Shown here: piece after piece, positions 49,205 to 59,200 of the stretch
How the letters are laid out: every line of letters begins with the position of its first letter
Numbering within the stretch: the stretch's first letter is position 1
Source of the DNA: Pseudomonas cerasi
GTDB lineage: Bacteria; Pseudomonadota; Gammaproteobacteria; Pseudomonadales; Pseudomonadaceae
DNA: 64,000 nt
Reading direction: 5' to 3'
Assembly (NCBI RefSeq): GCF_900074915.1
Contig: NZ_LT222319.1
Span: 4,001,001 to 4,065,000 of the forward strand
Program-made: the position numbers and the translations under genes
Notes under the pieces: generated by a model
Databases searched by the model: none
Told to the model about the DNA's origin: nothing
The model's input: the letters and a program-made list of their open reading frames with translations, nothing else

Positions 49205-50947
49205 ATGTCTGACTCCGATAAAAAACCGACCCTCCGTTCTGCCCAGTGGTTTGGCACCGCCGACAAGAATGGCTTCATGTACCGCAGCTGGATGAAGAAT
49301 CAGGGCATTGCCGACCACCAGTTCCAGGGCAAGCCGATCATCGGCATCTGCAATACCTGGTCGGAGTTGACCCCCTGCAACGCGCATTTCCGGCAGATCG
49401 CCGAGCATGTCAAACGTGGCGTGATCGAAGCAGGCGGCTGGCCGGTGGAGTTTCCGGTGTTTTCCAACGGCGAATCCAACCTGCGCCCTACCGCAATGTT
49501 CACCCGCAACCTGGCGAGCATGGACGTTGAGGAAGCGATTCGCGGCAACCCCATCGACGGGGTCGTGCTGTTGACCGGTTGTGACAAGACCACCCCTGCC
49601 CTGTTGATGGGTGCTGCCAGTTGTGACATCCCCGCCATCGTCGTGACCGGCGGACCGATGCTCAACGGCAAGCATGAAGGCAAGGACATCGGCGCCGGAA
49701 CCATCGTCTGGCAGATGCACGAGTCCTACAAGGCCGGGACCATCAGCCTTGATGAATTCCTCTCCGCCGAAGCCGGCATGTCGCGCTCGGCCGGCACCTG
49801 CAACACGATGGGCACGGCGTCGACCATGGCCTGCATGGCCGAAGCGCTGGGCACTTCGCTGCCGCACAACGCGGCCATTCCGGCGGTGGATTCGCGGCGT
49901 TACGTGCTGGCGCACATGTCCGGCATGCGTGCCGTCGACATGGTCCGCGAAGACCTGCGCCTCTCGAAGATTCTCACCAAGGCTGCATTCGAAAACGCCA
50001 TCCGGGTCAACGCGGCCATCGGTGGCTCGACCAACGCCGTCATCCACTTGAAAGCCATCGCCGGACGTATCGGCGTCGATCTGGACCTGGATGACTGGTC
50101 GCGCATGGGCCGTGGCATGCCGACGATTGTCGACCTGCAACCGTCGGGGCGCTTCCTGATGGAAGAGTTCTATTACGCTGGCGGCCTCCCCGCCGTATTG
50201 CGCCGCATGAACGAGGCCAAGCTGCTGCCCAACCCGGATGCCCTGACCGTCAATGGCAAGAGCATCGGCGAAAACACCTGCAACTCACCGATCTATGGTG
50301 AGGATCAGGTGATCCGCGCGCTGGATAACCCGATCCGCGCCGACGGCGGGATTTGCGTGCTGCGCGGTAACCTCGCACCACTGGGTGCCGTGCTCAAGCC
50401 CTCCGCCGCGACCCCGGCACTGATGCAGCACCGTGGCCGCGCAGTAGTGTTCGAGAATTTCGAGATGTACAAGTCACGGATCAACGACCCGGATCTGGAC
50501 ATTGATGCCAACTCGGTCATGGTGCTCAAGAACTGCGGCCCCAAAGGTTATCCGGGCATGGCCGAGGTCGGCAACATGGGCTTGCCAGCCAAGCTGCTGG
50601 CACAGGGCGTGACTGATATGGTGCGTATTTCCGATGCGCGCATGAGCGGCACGGCTTACGGCACAGTGGTTCTGCATGTGGCACCGGAAGCCGCAGCCGG
50701 CGGTCCGCTGGCGGTGGTCAAGGAAGGCGACTGGATCGAGCTGGACTGCGCTGGCGGACGTTTGCATCTGGACATCCCGGAAGCCGAACTGGCGGCGCGC
50801 CTCGCCGATTGGCAGGCACCGCAGCAGCTGTTGCTCGGTGGCTATCGTCAACTGTACGTAGACCGGGTGATGCAGGCAGACCAGGGCTGTGATTTCGACT
50901 TCCTGGTCGGTTGCAGGGGCGCCGAAGTCCCTCGTCACTCGCACTGA
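49205..50947 (+). CDS. IlvD/Edd-family sugar-acid dehydratase (L-arabinonate dehydratase type)
   Basis: 580 residues. The [2Fe-2S] ligands Cys58 (LTPCNAH), Cys126 (TGCDKTTP) and Cys199 (SAGTCNTMG) are within one position of those of Rhizobium L-arabinonate dehydratase (59, 127, 200), and the catalytic-serine region VRISDARMSGTAYGT is intact. It removes water from an aldonate to form a 2-keto-3-deoxy acid. GAGAG precedes the ATG. Length and ligands favour arabinonate/galactonate/fuconate dehydratase over dihydroxyacid dehydratase of branched-chain amino-acid synthesis. Confidence 0.9.
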   Translation: MSDSDKKPTLRSAQWFGTADKNGFMYRSWMKNQGIADHQFQGKPIIGICNTWSELTPCNAHFRQIAEHVKRGVIEAGGWPVEFPVFSNGESNLRPTAMFTRNLASMDVEEAIRGNPIDGVVLLTGCDKTTPALLMGAASCDIPAIVVTGGPMLNGKHEGKDIGAGTIVWQMHESYKAGTISLDEFLSAEAGMSRSAGTCNTMGTASTMACMAEALGTSLPHNAAIPAVDSRRYVLAHMSGMRAVDMVREDLRLSKILTKAAFENAIRVNAAIGGSTNAVIHLKAIAGRIGVDLDLDDWSRMGRGMPTIVDLQPSGRFLMEEFYYAGGLPAVLRRMNEAKLLPNPDALTVNGKSIGENTCNSPIYGEDQVIRALDNPIRADGGICVLRGNLAPLGAVLKPSAATPALMQHRGRAVVFENFEMYKSRINDPDLDIDANSVMVLKNCGPKGYPGMAEVGNMGLPAKLLAQGVTDMVRISDARMSGTAYGTVVLHVAPEAAAGGPLAVVKEGDWIELDCAGGRLHLDIPEAELAARLADWQAPQQLLLGGYRQLYVDRVMQADQGCDFDFLVGCRGAEVPRHSH

Positions 50948-51041
50948 ACGAAACGGCGGCCGCCTGACGCAGATGGCCGCCGTAATCGTTGCGCGATGGT
51001 ATGATGCCCAGCAATCACCGCCAGGACCCCACTGCGTTCCC

Positions 51042-51755
51042 ATGGATTATCGAAAGCCTTCCGACCGAAAAAGCATGCACGCGCGCATCGTCCAGGAACT
51101 GGGCATGCAAATAGTGTCCGGCCGTTTCAAGCCTGACGAAAAGCTGCCTGCCGAAGCGCTGCTCTGCGAAGAGTACGCCGTCAGCCGCCCGGTCCTGCGC
51201 GAAGCGACACGGGTTCTGGTGGCCAAGGGTCTGGTTTATTCGCGTCCGCGTGTCGGCACAGTGGTCAAGGCGCGCCGCGAATGGCATCTGCTGGACCCGG
51301 ACGTGTTGCACTGGGTCATGCAAAGCTCGCCGCAGAATGATTTCTTCAACCTGCTGACCAGCGTACGCGCGGTCATCGAACCAGCGGTTGCCGCACTGGC
51401 CGCGCAGCATGCCACCGACGCAGAGATCGAGTCGATCCACGAAGCCTATCTGCGCATGGAAGCCGCACCGACGCCGGAAGACCTGCTGCAACCCGACCTC
51501 GACTTCCACAGCCGCATCGCCGACGCCACCCACAACGACCTGCTGGCACACCTGTGCAACATGCTGTCACTGGCGTTGCGCGAAGCACTCAAATACTCCA
51601 ACAAACGCCCTAACCTGCACGAACTGGCCATGCCTCGTCACAAGGCAATCCTCACCGCCATCCAGAACCGCGACGCGCTGGGCGCACGCCACGCTTCGCT
51701 GGTGCAACTGGACGATGCGCGCAATGCGCTGAGTGTGGTACTCGGGGGCGGTTGA
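51042..51755 (+). CDS. FadR-family (GntR) transcriptional regulator
   Basis: 237 residues from MDYRKPSDRKS. The N-terminal winged helix reads IVSGRFKPDEKLPAEALLCEEYAVSRPVLREATRVLVAKGLV (about 20-60), typical of GntR, followed by the FCD ligand-binding domain with DLDFHSRIADATHN (metal-binding Asp/His) and MPRHKAILTAI. It follows the dehydratase by 94 bp on plus. It probably represses the divergent transporter/dehydratase genes through the operator at 49104 until a sugar acid binds. The Shine-Dalgarno is weak. Confidence 0.88.
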   Translation: MDYRKPSDRKSMHARIVQELGMQIVSGRFKPDEKLPAEALLCEEYAVSRPVLREATRVLVAKGLVYSRPRVGTVVKARREWHLLDPDVLHWVMQSSPQNDFFNLLTSVRAVIEPAVAALAAQHATDAEIESIHEAYLRMEAAPTPEDLLQPDLDFHSRIADATHNDLLAHLCNMLSLALREALKYSNKRPNLHELAMPRHKAILTAIQNRDALGARHASLVQLDDARNALSVVLGGG

Positions 51756-51823
51756 TCGACAGGTTCGACTGAATCGATAACTTCCTGCGCCTGTATGTTC
51801 GCCGTGTTTATTAGAGACGCAAG

Positions 51824-52420
51824 TCATCTTGAGGCGTAACTCATCGTTCCAACGCTCCGCGTGGGAATGACGTTCTGGACGCTCTGCGTCCTGTCCCAAG
51901 TAAGCGGCGCGGCGCAAATTTGTGACGCAGAGCGTCACGAACTGCATACCAACGCGGAGCATTGGCACGATAGTCATCTTGAGGCGTAACTCATCGTTCC
52001 AACGCTCCGCGTGGGAATGCCGGTCTGGACGCTCTGCGTCCTGTCCCAAGTAAGCGGTGCGGCGCAAATTTGTGACGCGGAGCGTCACGAACTGCATGCC
52101 AACGCGGAGCATTGGCACGATAGTCATCTTGAGGCGTAACTCATCGTTCCAACGCTCCGCGTGGGAATACCGTTCTGGACGCTCTGCGTCCTGTCCCAAG
52201 TAAGCGGCGCGGCGCAAATTTGTGACGCGGAGCGTCACGAACTGCATGCCAACGCGGAGCATTGGCACGATAGTCATCTTGAGGCGTAACTCATCGTTCC
52301 AACGCTCCGCGTGGGAATGCCGGTCTGGACGCTCTGCGTCCTGTCCCAAGTAAGCGGCGCGGCGCAAATTTGTGACGCAGAGCGTCACGGACTATGTGCC
52401 AACGCTCCGCATTGGCACGA
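51824..52420. repeat. Four-copy 150-bp tandem array of the palindromic repeat family
   Basis: Units start at 51824, 51974, 52124 and 52274, period exactly 150 bp, with only a few substitutions per copy. Each contains the motifs TCGTTCCAACGCTCCGCGTG, GGACGC-TCT-GCGTCC, and GTGACGC-GGA-GCGTCAC-like palindromes. It fills most of the 702-bp gap between the FadR-like regulator and the RND transporter. Because the period is divisible by three, an open frame runs through all copies on minus with a 50-residue repeat, but it looks non-coding in origin (similar frames are catalogued as short P. syringae hypothetical proteins). Confidence 0.9.
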
Positions 52421-52457
52421 GGGTGAATAGGACATCGAGTTACAGGCCGCCACAGCC

Positions 52458-54849
52458 TCAATGCGAAAACAACGAATTCCCCACCTTCCCCGCCATCTTC
52501 TCCGGCTTGATTAGAAACCGTGCCAGCGCGGGCAGCAGCCACAGTGCGCCGAACATGTTCCACAGCAGCATGAAGGTCAGCATCAGGCCCATGTCGGCCT
52601 GAAACTTGATTGCCGAGAAGATCCAGGTGCACACGCCAATGGCCAGGCACAGACCAGTAAACAGCACGGCCTTGCCGGTGGACTTAAGGGTTTCGTAATA
52701 GGCTTGCTGCAGCGGCAGACCGGCGCGCAGGAAGCTTTCCAGACGGCTGTAGATGTAGATGCCGTAATCGACGCCGATGCCCACGCCCAGCGCCACCACC
52801 GGCAAGGTCGCGACCTTGACGCCGATACCCATGAAGGCCATCAGGGCGTTGCCCAGTACCGAGGTCAGCACCAGTGGCAGGACGATGCACAGCGTGGCGG
52901 CCCATGAGCGGAAGGTGATCATGCACATCGCTGCCACGCAGAGGTAGACCAGAATCAAAATGGTCAGCTCGGATTTTTTGATCACCTCGTTGGTCGCGGC
53001 CTCGATACCAGCGTTGCCGGCGGCCAGCAGGAACTGCAGGTCCGGCGTGTCGTTCTGCCTGGCGAAGTCCTGCACTGCATGCACCGCCCGGTCGAGGGTT
53101 TCGGCCTTATGGTCGTTGAGGAACACCAGCAGGGGCGCCAGCGAACAGGTGTTGTTGTACAGGCCGTCGGCGCGGGCAATGGAGTTGTTCAGCACATCCT
53201 TGTTACGCGACAGGCTCTCCCATTTCAGGTTGCCCTCGTTCATGCCCTTGATCATCTGTCTCGACACCGTCACCAGCGAAATGGCCGACTGCACGCCCTG
53301 GGTGTTTTCCATCCTTCCAGGCCAGTTCGTTGATCGCTGACATGGTTGGATAGGCCGAGCAACCTTCTGGTGGCGTCTTGACCATCACCACCAGCACGTC
53401 CGAACTGGTGGAGTAATGACTGATAATGAACGCGTTGTCCTTGTTGTAGCGTGAATCAGGACGCAGCTCCGGCGCGCCCTGGTCCAGGTCGCCGATCTTC
53501 AGGTTCTGGCTGTACCAGAGCCCGCCACCGAAGGCGAGCAGCGCCAGCACAATTGAGACCGGCGCAACCTTTGAGCTGGCAAAGTTGGACAGCAAGCGCC
53601 AGAACGGATGCTCGGACACCGCATCCTGCTTGCTGCGATTGATCGCCCGCTTGCTGATGCCCACGTAGGAAATCGCCACCGGCAGCAGGATCAGGTTGGT
53701 GAACACGATCACTGCCACACCAATGGAAGCGCCGATGGCCAGCTCGCGAATCACCCCGATGTCGATAATCAGCAGCGTGATAAAGCCGACCGCATCGGCC
53801 AGAATCGCGATCATGCCCGGCAGAAACAGCTGACGAAACGTCCGCCTTGCAGCGGTCAGGGCGTTGTCGGCCTCGCTGGATTGCAGGGCGATACCGTTGA
53901 TTTTCTGCACGCCGTGAGAGATGCCGATAGCAAAAATCAGAAACGGCACCAGCATCGAGTACGGGTCAATACCGAACCCCACGACGTGCATCAGCCCAAG
54001 TTGCCAGATCACCGCAATCAAGGTGGTGATCAGCACGGCGATGGTGCTGCGAAGACAGCGGGTGAACCAGATCAACAGCACCAGCGTGATCAGAAAGGCG
54101 ATGCCAAAGAACATTACCACCATGAACAGGCCGTCAATGAGGTCGCCGACTTTCTTGGCGAAGCCGACGATGTGAATCCTTATGTTCGGGTTTTGCGCCT
54201 GATACTTGTCGCGGATCTTCTCTTCAAGCTGGTGCGAGAACTGCTGATAGTCCAGCGCCAGCAACTTGCCCTGGTCTGCCGGATCCGGGTAGGACTCCTG
54301 CAACGGCACATCAATGATGCTGGATTTGAAATCGTTGGCCACCAACCGCCCGACCTGTCCGGACTTGAGTATGTTGTTGCGCAACAGATCCAGACTCTCA
54401 TCCGAACCGTTGTAACTCTGCGGAATCACTTCGCCTCCGGCAAAGCCCTCCTCCGTCACTTCGGTCCAGCGTACGCTCGGGCTCCACAGCGATTTCAGGC
54501 CAGAACGGTCAACGCCAGGAATGTAGAACACCTCGTCGCTGATCTGACGCAGCGTCTCCATGTACGGTTTGGAAAAGATGTCACCCTCCTTGGCCTCTAC
54601 CGAGATACGAACGGTGTTACCCAGATTCGCCAGATCGTTGCGGTGTTCCATCATGTTCTGGATGAACGGATGGGACAGCGGAATCATCTTCTCGAAACTG
54701 GTGGAAGGCCGCACCTGCGTGGCCTGCCAGAACAGAAAGAGGCCGGCCAGCAGGCAGAGGATGATGACTGCCGGGCGATGGTTGAAAATCAGGCGTTCGA
54801 GGAAGGTTGCCTTTTCATCCGGATCTTGCGCGTGCTGGTGCGTGTTCAT
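52458..54849 (-). pseudogene. RND/MMPL-type transporter, split by a +1 frameshift
   Basis: Two overlapping frames make up one gene. The upstream part (54849 to about 53315) opens MNTHQHAQDPDEKATFLERL, has the first membrane segment and a periplasmic domain, then five helices of the first sterol-sensing-like bundle. The downstream part (from about 53312) continues with the second periplasmic domain and second helix bundle (KSELTILILVYLCVAAMCM, VVALGVGIGVDYGIYIYSR) to the stop at 52458. They join after NELAW at GGAAGG (forward 53313-53318), where one extra base shifts the frame. Restored, the product has 796 residues, the normal family size. It may be a true pseudogene, a sequence error or a slippage site. 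Confidence 0.85.
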
Positions 54850-54876
54850 GCCTGAATATCCCCGCCCTGAAAGGTC

Positions 54877-55923
54877 TTATTGTTGGGTGGTATCGGCGCC
54901 CGTCGGCGAGGTGAGGCGAACGCCGCCCTGCCCGACCAAAATCAGATTGCCTTGAGAATTGCCAGTGACCCCGGCCAGCGAGATGCGATCAGGTCGATTG
55001 AAGACCGCGAATGTTTCACCGTCGTCGGTGCTGCGCATGACACTGCCGCCATTGCCGACCAGCACCAGCGAGCCATCGGCCAGCAGCGTGGCACTTGCCA
55101 GCCCGAACTCGATCGGCCCGCGCGCACCCTTCAGTTCGACGGGCTGCCAGCTGTCACCAAAATCGCTGGAGCGAAACAGATTGCCGCGCAGACCATAGGC
55201 CAGCAGCGTGGACGGCTGAGCCGTGCCGATCACACCGAATAACGAGCCTTGATACGGGCCGTCGATTTTCTCCCAGGTCTGCCCCTCGTCGCGGGAGCGA
55301 AACATGCTGCCCGCTTCGCCGACGATGAACAGGCCGGCGTCCTTGACCTGAGTGATGCCGTTCAAGTGGTACTGGTCTTCGTTGTCCAGCCGGTCGCTGA
55401 CATCTTCCCAGTGCTGCCCGCCATCGGCCGTGCTCAGCAGCAGGCCGTAGGCACCGATGGCCAAACCGTTGTCGAGATCCTTGAACCAGACATCCAGCAG
55501 CGGAGCCTCGCGCTTCAAGTCCTCGAACTGCTTGCTCCAGCTCTTGCCGCCATCGCTGCTGGCCAGTACCTGCGCGTCGTGACCGACCGCCCAACCGTGC
55601 TGTTCATCCACAAAAAACACGGCCGTCAACAACTGCCGGGTAGGCACGCGGGCCTGACTCCAGGTCTTGCCCTGATCATCGGAAAGCAGAATATGCCCAT
55701 GGTCACCCACCACGACCAGCCGCGCACCCGCATGGGCAACGTCCAGCAACAACGTGCGAGAGGCTTTGGCCGACTCGATGGCATAAACAGGAGCGTCTGC
55801 AGCAACGGCAGTGGATACCGGCTCGGACCCGGCCGTGGCTGGCAGCGCAAACAGGGATGACGCAACGACAGCCAGGGACATGCCCGCGCATAACCGGGTG
55901 CGACGATGGAAAGACTCACGCAT
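54877..55923 (-). CDS. YCF48-like secreted beta-propeller protein
   Basis: 348 residues, signal peptide (1-32, cleavage near ATAGS). Seven or more Asp-box/BNR repeats of the form S-x-D-x-G-x-T/S-W (DDQGKTW, SDGGKSW, ADGGQHW, RDEGQTW, SDFGDSW, TDDGETF). The fold resembles the photosystem II assembly factor YCF48. It lies 27 bp before the RND/MMPL gene on the same strand, a pairing frequent in Pseudomonas, and is likely a periplasmic partner of that transporter. Confidence 0.88.
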   Translation of the reverse strand: MRESFHRRTRLCAGMSLAVVASSLFALPATAGSEPVSTAVAADAPVYAIESAKASRTLLLDVAHAGARLVVVGDHGHILLSDDQGKTWSQARVPTRQLLTAVFFVDEQHGWAVGHDAQVLASSDGGKSWSKQFEDLKREAPLLDVWFKDLDNGLAIGAYGLLLSTADGGQHWEDVSDRLDNEDQYHLNGITQVKDAGLFIVGEAGSMFRSRDEGQTWEKIDGPYQGSLFGVIGTAQPSTLLAYGLRGNLFRSSDFGDSWQPVELKGARGPIEFGLASATLLADGSLVLVGNGGSVMRSTDDGETFAVFNRPDRISLAGVTGNSQGNLILVGQGGVRLTSPTGADTTQQ

Positions 55924-56038
55924 GGACTTTTCCGCTCTTATTATTATCAGGTGGCTGTTATCGGGTGCGGGTGCCGGACAACTCGTATCGATGTCGACGC
56001 CCGCAGCGCTATGGCGTTACCTGTCTGGAAGCTCAGCC

Positions 56039-56068
56039 ATCCTAGGCAGCTTTGCAAATGCCTGACAA
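56039..56068 (-). promoter_or_regulatory. Candidate promoter of the YCF48-RND unit
   Basis: On minus, TTGTCA (forward 56063-56068) and TAGGAT (forward 56039-56044) are 18 bp apart, about 115 bp upstream of the YCF48-like gene. The 233-bp gap holds no gene. Confidence 0.38.
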
Positions 56069-56156
56069 TCGACATGTCGTTATCTTTTGTTAAGCGCGCT
56101 GAATGTGATTGATGGATCATCACGACGGTTGATCGCGCAGACTGCCCAGACGCAGG

Positions 56157-57512
56157 TCAGCGAATGCTCCTGCGCCGCAAGGCCGCTGGTTTGAAGGCGT
56201 TCACGCTGGGTACCGGCTGAGAGAAGTCACTGGTGCCAGGCTCTTGATTGTCGAGGTTCTGTACGTGATAACGCCGGGCCTGCAGGTCATGGAAGACGTC
56301 CAGAGCAGACCAGGTCGTCGGCAGTTCGTAATAGTTTTTCAGGTACGCCATGGAAACGCGCCACAACTGCCCCCGGGCATCGTACTGATCGACGACTGCG
56401 GCCTGCCAACTGTCCTCGTCCAGGTACAGCGTGCGTCTTGAATAGACATGCCGCGCGGTCGGTTTGAGCGTGCCCTCCACCACCCATACACGATGTAGTT
56501 CATGGCGCGTATAGGCGGGATTGAGATGCCCCACCTGCAGTAACTGTCGATAGGTAATATCAGGGCTGGAAATGCGGTAGTTGTTGTAGGGAATATAAAT
56601 CTCGCGTTTGCCCAGTAACCTCCAGTCGTAACGATCCGGCGAGCCATTGAACATGTCCGTGTCGTCAGCCGTGCGCAAGCCTTCAGAGGCCGGGATCGGC
56701 ATGTCGTAAGCCAGACTCGGCGCGCGGCGCACCCGACGTTGCCGCGCACTGTAGGTCCACGCCTGCCGCGGCTCCTGAATCTGGTCCAGTGTTTCATGGA
56801 CCAGCACGGCAGAACCGGCCATGCGCGTCGGGCACTGGGTAAACGACAGGTAATAAAACAGCACGTTATCCAGACTGGCAAAGCTGCCCGCAGGATCATA
56901 GAAGCGAAACAGCACTTCCTGACGCGACGTGTTCAGCTTGAAACTGCCGTCGCGCTGTATCGCAACTTCCGAAGTACGTCGCACCGCATAGTGGCCGCGA
57001 TACCGAGCAATGTGGTTCCACACGGCCTGAATGCCCTTTTCCGGAAGCGGAAATGGAATGCCGCCGTAGGCATCGACAAAACCATTGCCACCGCCGATCA
57101 ATCGGGCTTTCTGCGCATTGCGGCGGGTGTTGTCGTACACCCATTGCGGCGCCGATCCGGAACGTCGCGTGGGGTATACCGGCATCCGGTAGCTGTCGGG
57201 GTAGGTTTCGAACATCGCCACCTGCCCAGGCGTCAGGCGCGTGCGATAGTGCTGCATATTGGCGTGAGTGATGGTGAACAGGGGCTTGTCAGCGGTATAC
57301 GGGTCGACATGCCGAGTGCCCGAGCCCTTGTATCCGGGCGGGGGCCGGGTGATTCCGCCCGTCCAGGGCGGAATGGTCCCCGTGGCATTACCTGCCATCT
57401 CGCCTCCCAGCGGGGTCAAACGACTCCCGAGCAACGTGGTATCGACTGCCTGGCAGGTGTTGATCGCGAACAGCAGCGTCAGCGCGCCGCCCAGCAGTTG
57501 TTTCATGAGCAT
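56157..57512 (-). CDS. DUF1329 exported protein
   Basis: 451 residues from MLMKQLLGG, with AGGAG eight bases upstream. Signal peptide 1-22 (cleavage TCQA-VD). The mature start LLGSRLTPLGGEMAGNATGTIPPWTGG is the DUF1329 hallmark. The family has a LolA-like fold and is usually found with DUF1302 proteins and RND/YCF48 genes in hydrophobic-compound export or uptake clusters; a DUF1302 gene is absent here. Role unknown. Confidence 0.87.
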   Translation of the reverse strand: MLMKQLLGGALTLLFAINTCQAVDTTLLGSRLTPLGGEMAGNATGTIPPWTGGITRPPPGYKGSGTRHVDPYTADKPLFTITHANMQHYRTRLTPGQVAMFETYPDSYRMPVYPTRRSGSAPQWVYDNTRRNAQKARLIGGGNGFVDAYGGIPFPLPEKGIQAVWNHIARYRGHYAVRRTSEVAIQRDGSFKLNTSRQEVLFRFYDPAGSFASLDNVLFYYLSFTQCPTRMAGSAVLVHETLDQIQEPRQAWTYSARQRRVRRAPSLAYDMPIPASEGLRTADDTDMFNGSPDRYDWRLLGKREIYIPYNNYRISSPDITYRQLLQVGHLNPAYTRHELHRVWVVEGTLKPTARHVYSRRTLYLDEDSWQAAVVDQYDARGQLWRVSMAYLKNYYELPTTWSALDVFHDLQARRYHVQNLDNQEPGTSDFSQPVPSVNAFKPAALRRRSIR

Positions 57513-57976
57513 GTGGGCTCTCCTTGCATGGCCACATCGGGACGCATGTATGGCGTCCTGGCCTGTAATAGTTCTGCTATAAACAGCGTTTTGTCGGGGC
57601 GACACCGGTTATTGACGCGCGGCCAATAAACAGTTGTGTGACAGGCAGACCGAGTGACCCACGTATTCTTCCCGCGAACAGTTTGTCTATCGGGTATACG
57701 TCCGTAGGAAACTTCACAAAATAAAAAAGAATGAACAACACGCTGTTAAACATTCATGAAGCAGGCCCCCGGAATGGCCCACAGTAATGCAACGTGAATG
57801 CCAACAGGCAATAAAGAACAGATCACAACTTATATAAGGTACAGATCTGAAACGTCGTGCTCTCGCGTTATGAGCAGAATTAAAAACAACGACACCGCCT
57901 GTTTGATTGTCAGACAGCGCACTAACAAGGCCGCTCGTTATGGCGGCTTATTGGCAGGTATATGAACGTGTGGTAA
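57513..57976. other. Intergenic region upstream of the DUF1329 gene
   Basis: About 460 bp between the DUF1329 gene and the yjf-type operon terminator. It is AT-rich relative to the surroundings (57700-57900) and must hold the DUF1329 promoter. No RNA gene, palindrome of note or convincing -35/-10 pair was recognised. Confidence 0.4.
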
Positions 57977-58011
57977 CAAAAAGAGTGTTACGTGCTTCAA
58001 GCCAGTAACAC
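57977..58011 (-). terminator. Rho-independent terminator of the yjfI-yjfC-type operon
   Basis: GTGTTAC (57985-57991) pairs with GTAACAC (58005-58011); on minus a TCTTTTTG tract follows. It lies 21 bp after the last gene of the operon. Confidence 0.8.
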
Positions 58012-58031
58012 CGGGTGACGACAGGCAGCGC

Positions 58032-59189
58032 TCAGTCGATAACCACGTGTGGCAGGAAGCGGCTGGTGTCCTTGGTGATCAGGCTGTCGTCTTCACGAAT
58101 ACCGATCCCTGACGCAAGATCGCCGATGACCCAGGAGCCGATCAGCGTGTAGCTGTCGCCAAATCGCGGAAGCGGCGAGTACGCCTGCAGAATGTAGGGC
58201 GCATCGGTATAAGGCCCATCGACCGAGATGACCTGATCGCCGGGCGTACGCATTTCAATGTTGGCGCCCTCACGGGAAAAGTAGGGTTTGCGCACCCAGC
58301 CTTTGGGGACCGCTTTGCTCGGCTCGTGGTCGACATGCGCAGGCAGCAGGTTCGGATGACCTTCGTTGAACTGCCACAACAACGGCAAAATCCCCTTGTT
58401 GCTGAGAATCGCCTTCCACGCGGGTTCGACAAACTGAGTGCCGCTGGCTGACACGTGCTGGCCGAATTCCTCGTGAAAGATATGCTCCCACGCGTGCAGT
58501 TTGAACAAGCGCTCGATCCAGCGCCCGTCCAGGTCGACAAAACGCCCATCAGCGCCGAGCCCGATGTCTTCGATATCGATATGCCTCGCATCGATGCCGA
58601 CGTGTGCTGCCATACGCCGCAGGAAATCGGTAGTGCCCCGGTCTTCGATGGAACCGGACATCGCCGAAAAGTAGAACGGACTCGTGCCGGAAAACTCGGC
58701 AAAGGCCCGAACCAGATCCTCAGCAATCGAGTTGAACTGGGTGGCATGCGCAGGCAACACGCCGCGCGCCATCTGCTCTTCCAGCCAGAGCAGTTGCACC
58801 GCCCCGGCTTCCATCAGACTGGTCGGCGTATCGGCATTGATTTCGTACATCTTTGCCGGGCCCGTACCGTCGTAGGCAAAATCGAAGCGCCCGTACAGAT
58901 GCGGGTGTCCCTCCTTCCACGAGGTCTGGATCAGGTCGAAGAACGCTTCCGGAATCGCCAGTTGATGGAGCAGCGCTTCGCTGTCCACCACGCGCGCCAC
59001 GGCGTCCATGCACAGCTGGTGAAGTTCCTGGGTGGGCGCTTCAAGATCGCGGGTAATCTGCTGTTCGCTGAACAGGTAATACCCGCGCTCGTCCCAGTAA
59101 CGCTCGCCGTCGATAGTGTGAAAGTTGAAGCCTTCACGTTCGGCGGTCGTGCGCCAGTCCGGACGTTCCTCGATGCTGATCTTTTTCAT
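58032..59189 (-). CDS. yjfC: Glutathionylspermidine-synthase-like ATP-grasp ligase (YjfC/YgiC-like)
   Basis: 385 residues, like E. coli YjfC/YgiC, without the amidase half of Gsp. ATP-grasp blocks are present: GRFDFAYDGTGPAKMYEINADTPTSLMEAG (near 101-130), a lysine in LSNKGILPLLW, and the substrate region WVRKPYFSREGANI. Members are predicted to ligate a polyamine or amine to a peptide. Last gene of a seven-gene minus-strand operon with 12-bp spacing to the lipoprotein gene upstream. Substrate unproven. Confidence 0.88.
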   Translation of the reverse strand: MKKISIEERPDWRTTAEREGFNFHTIDGERYWDERGYYLFSEQQITRDLEAPTQELHQLCMDAVARVVDSEALLHQLAIPEAFFDLIQTSWKEGHPHLYGRFDFAYDGTGPAKMYEINADTPTSLMEAGAVQLLWLEEQMARGVLPAHATQFNSIAEDLVRAFAEFSGTSPFYFSAMSGSIEDRGTTDFLRRMAAHVGIDARHIDIEDIGLGADGRFVDLDGRWIERLFKLHAWEHIFHEEFGQHVSASGTQFVEPAWKAILSNKGILPLLWQFNEGHPNLLPAHVDHEPSKAVPKGWVRKPYFSREGANIEMRTPGDQVISVDGPYTDAPYILQAYSPLPRFGDSYTLIGSWVIGDLASGIGIREDDSLITKDTSRFLPHVVID

Positions 59190-59200
59190 GCCGCGAACCG

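Noticed and set aside
51567..52388. 273-residue repetitive protein on minus
   Set aside because: It consists of the 150-bp tandem array plus antisense of the FadR-like gene. The open frame follows from a period divisible by three; palindromic DNA explains it better than protein selection.
51824..52420. CRISPR array
   Set aside because: Repeats are contiguous 150-bp units without unique spacers, and no cas genes are present.
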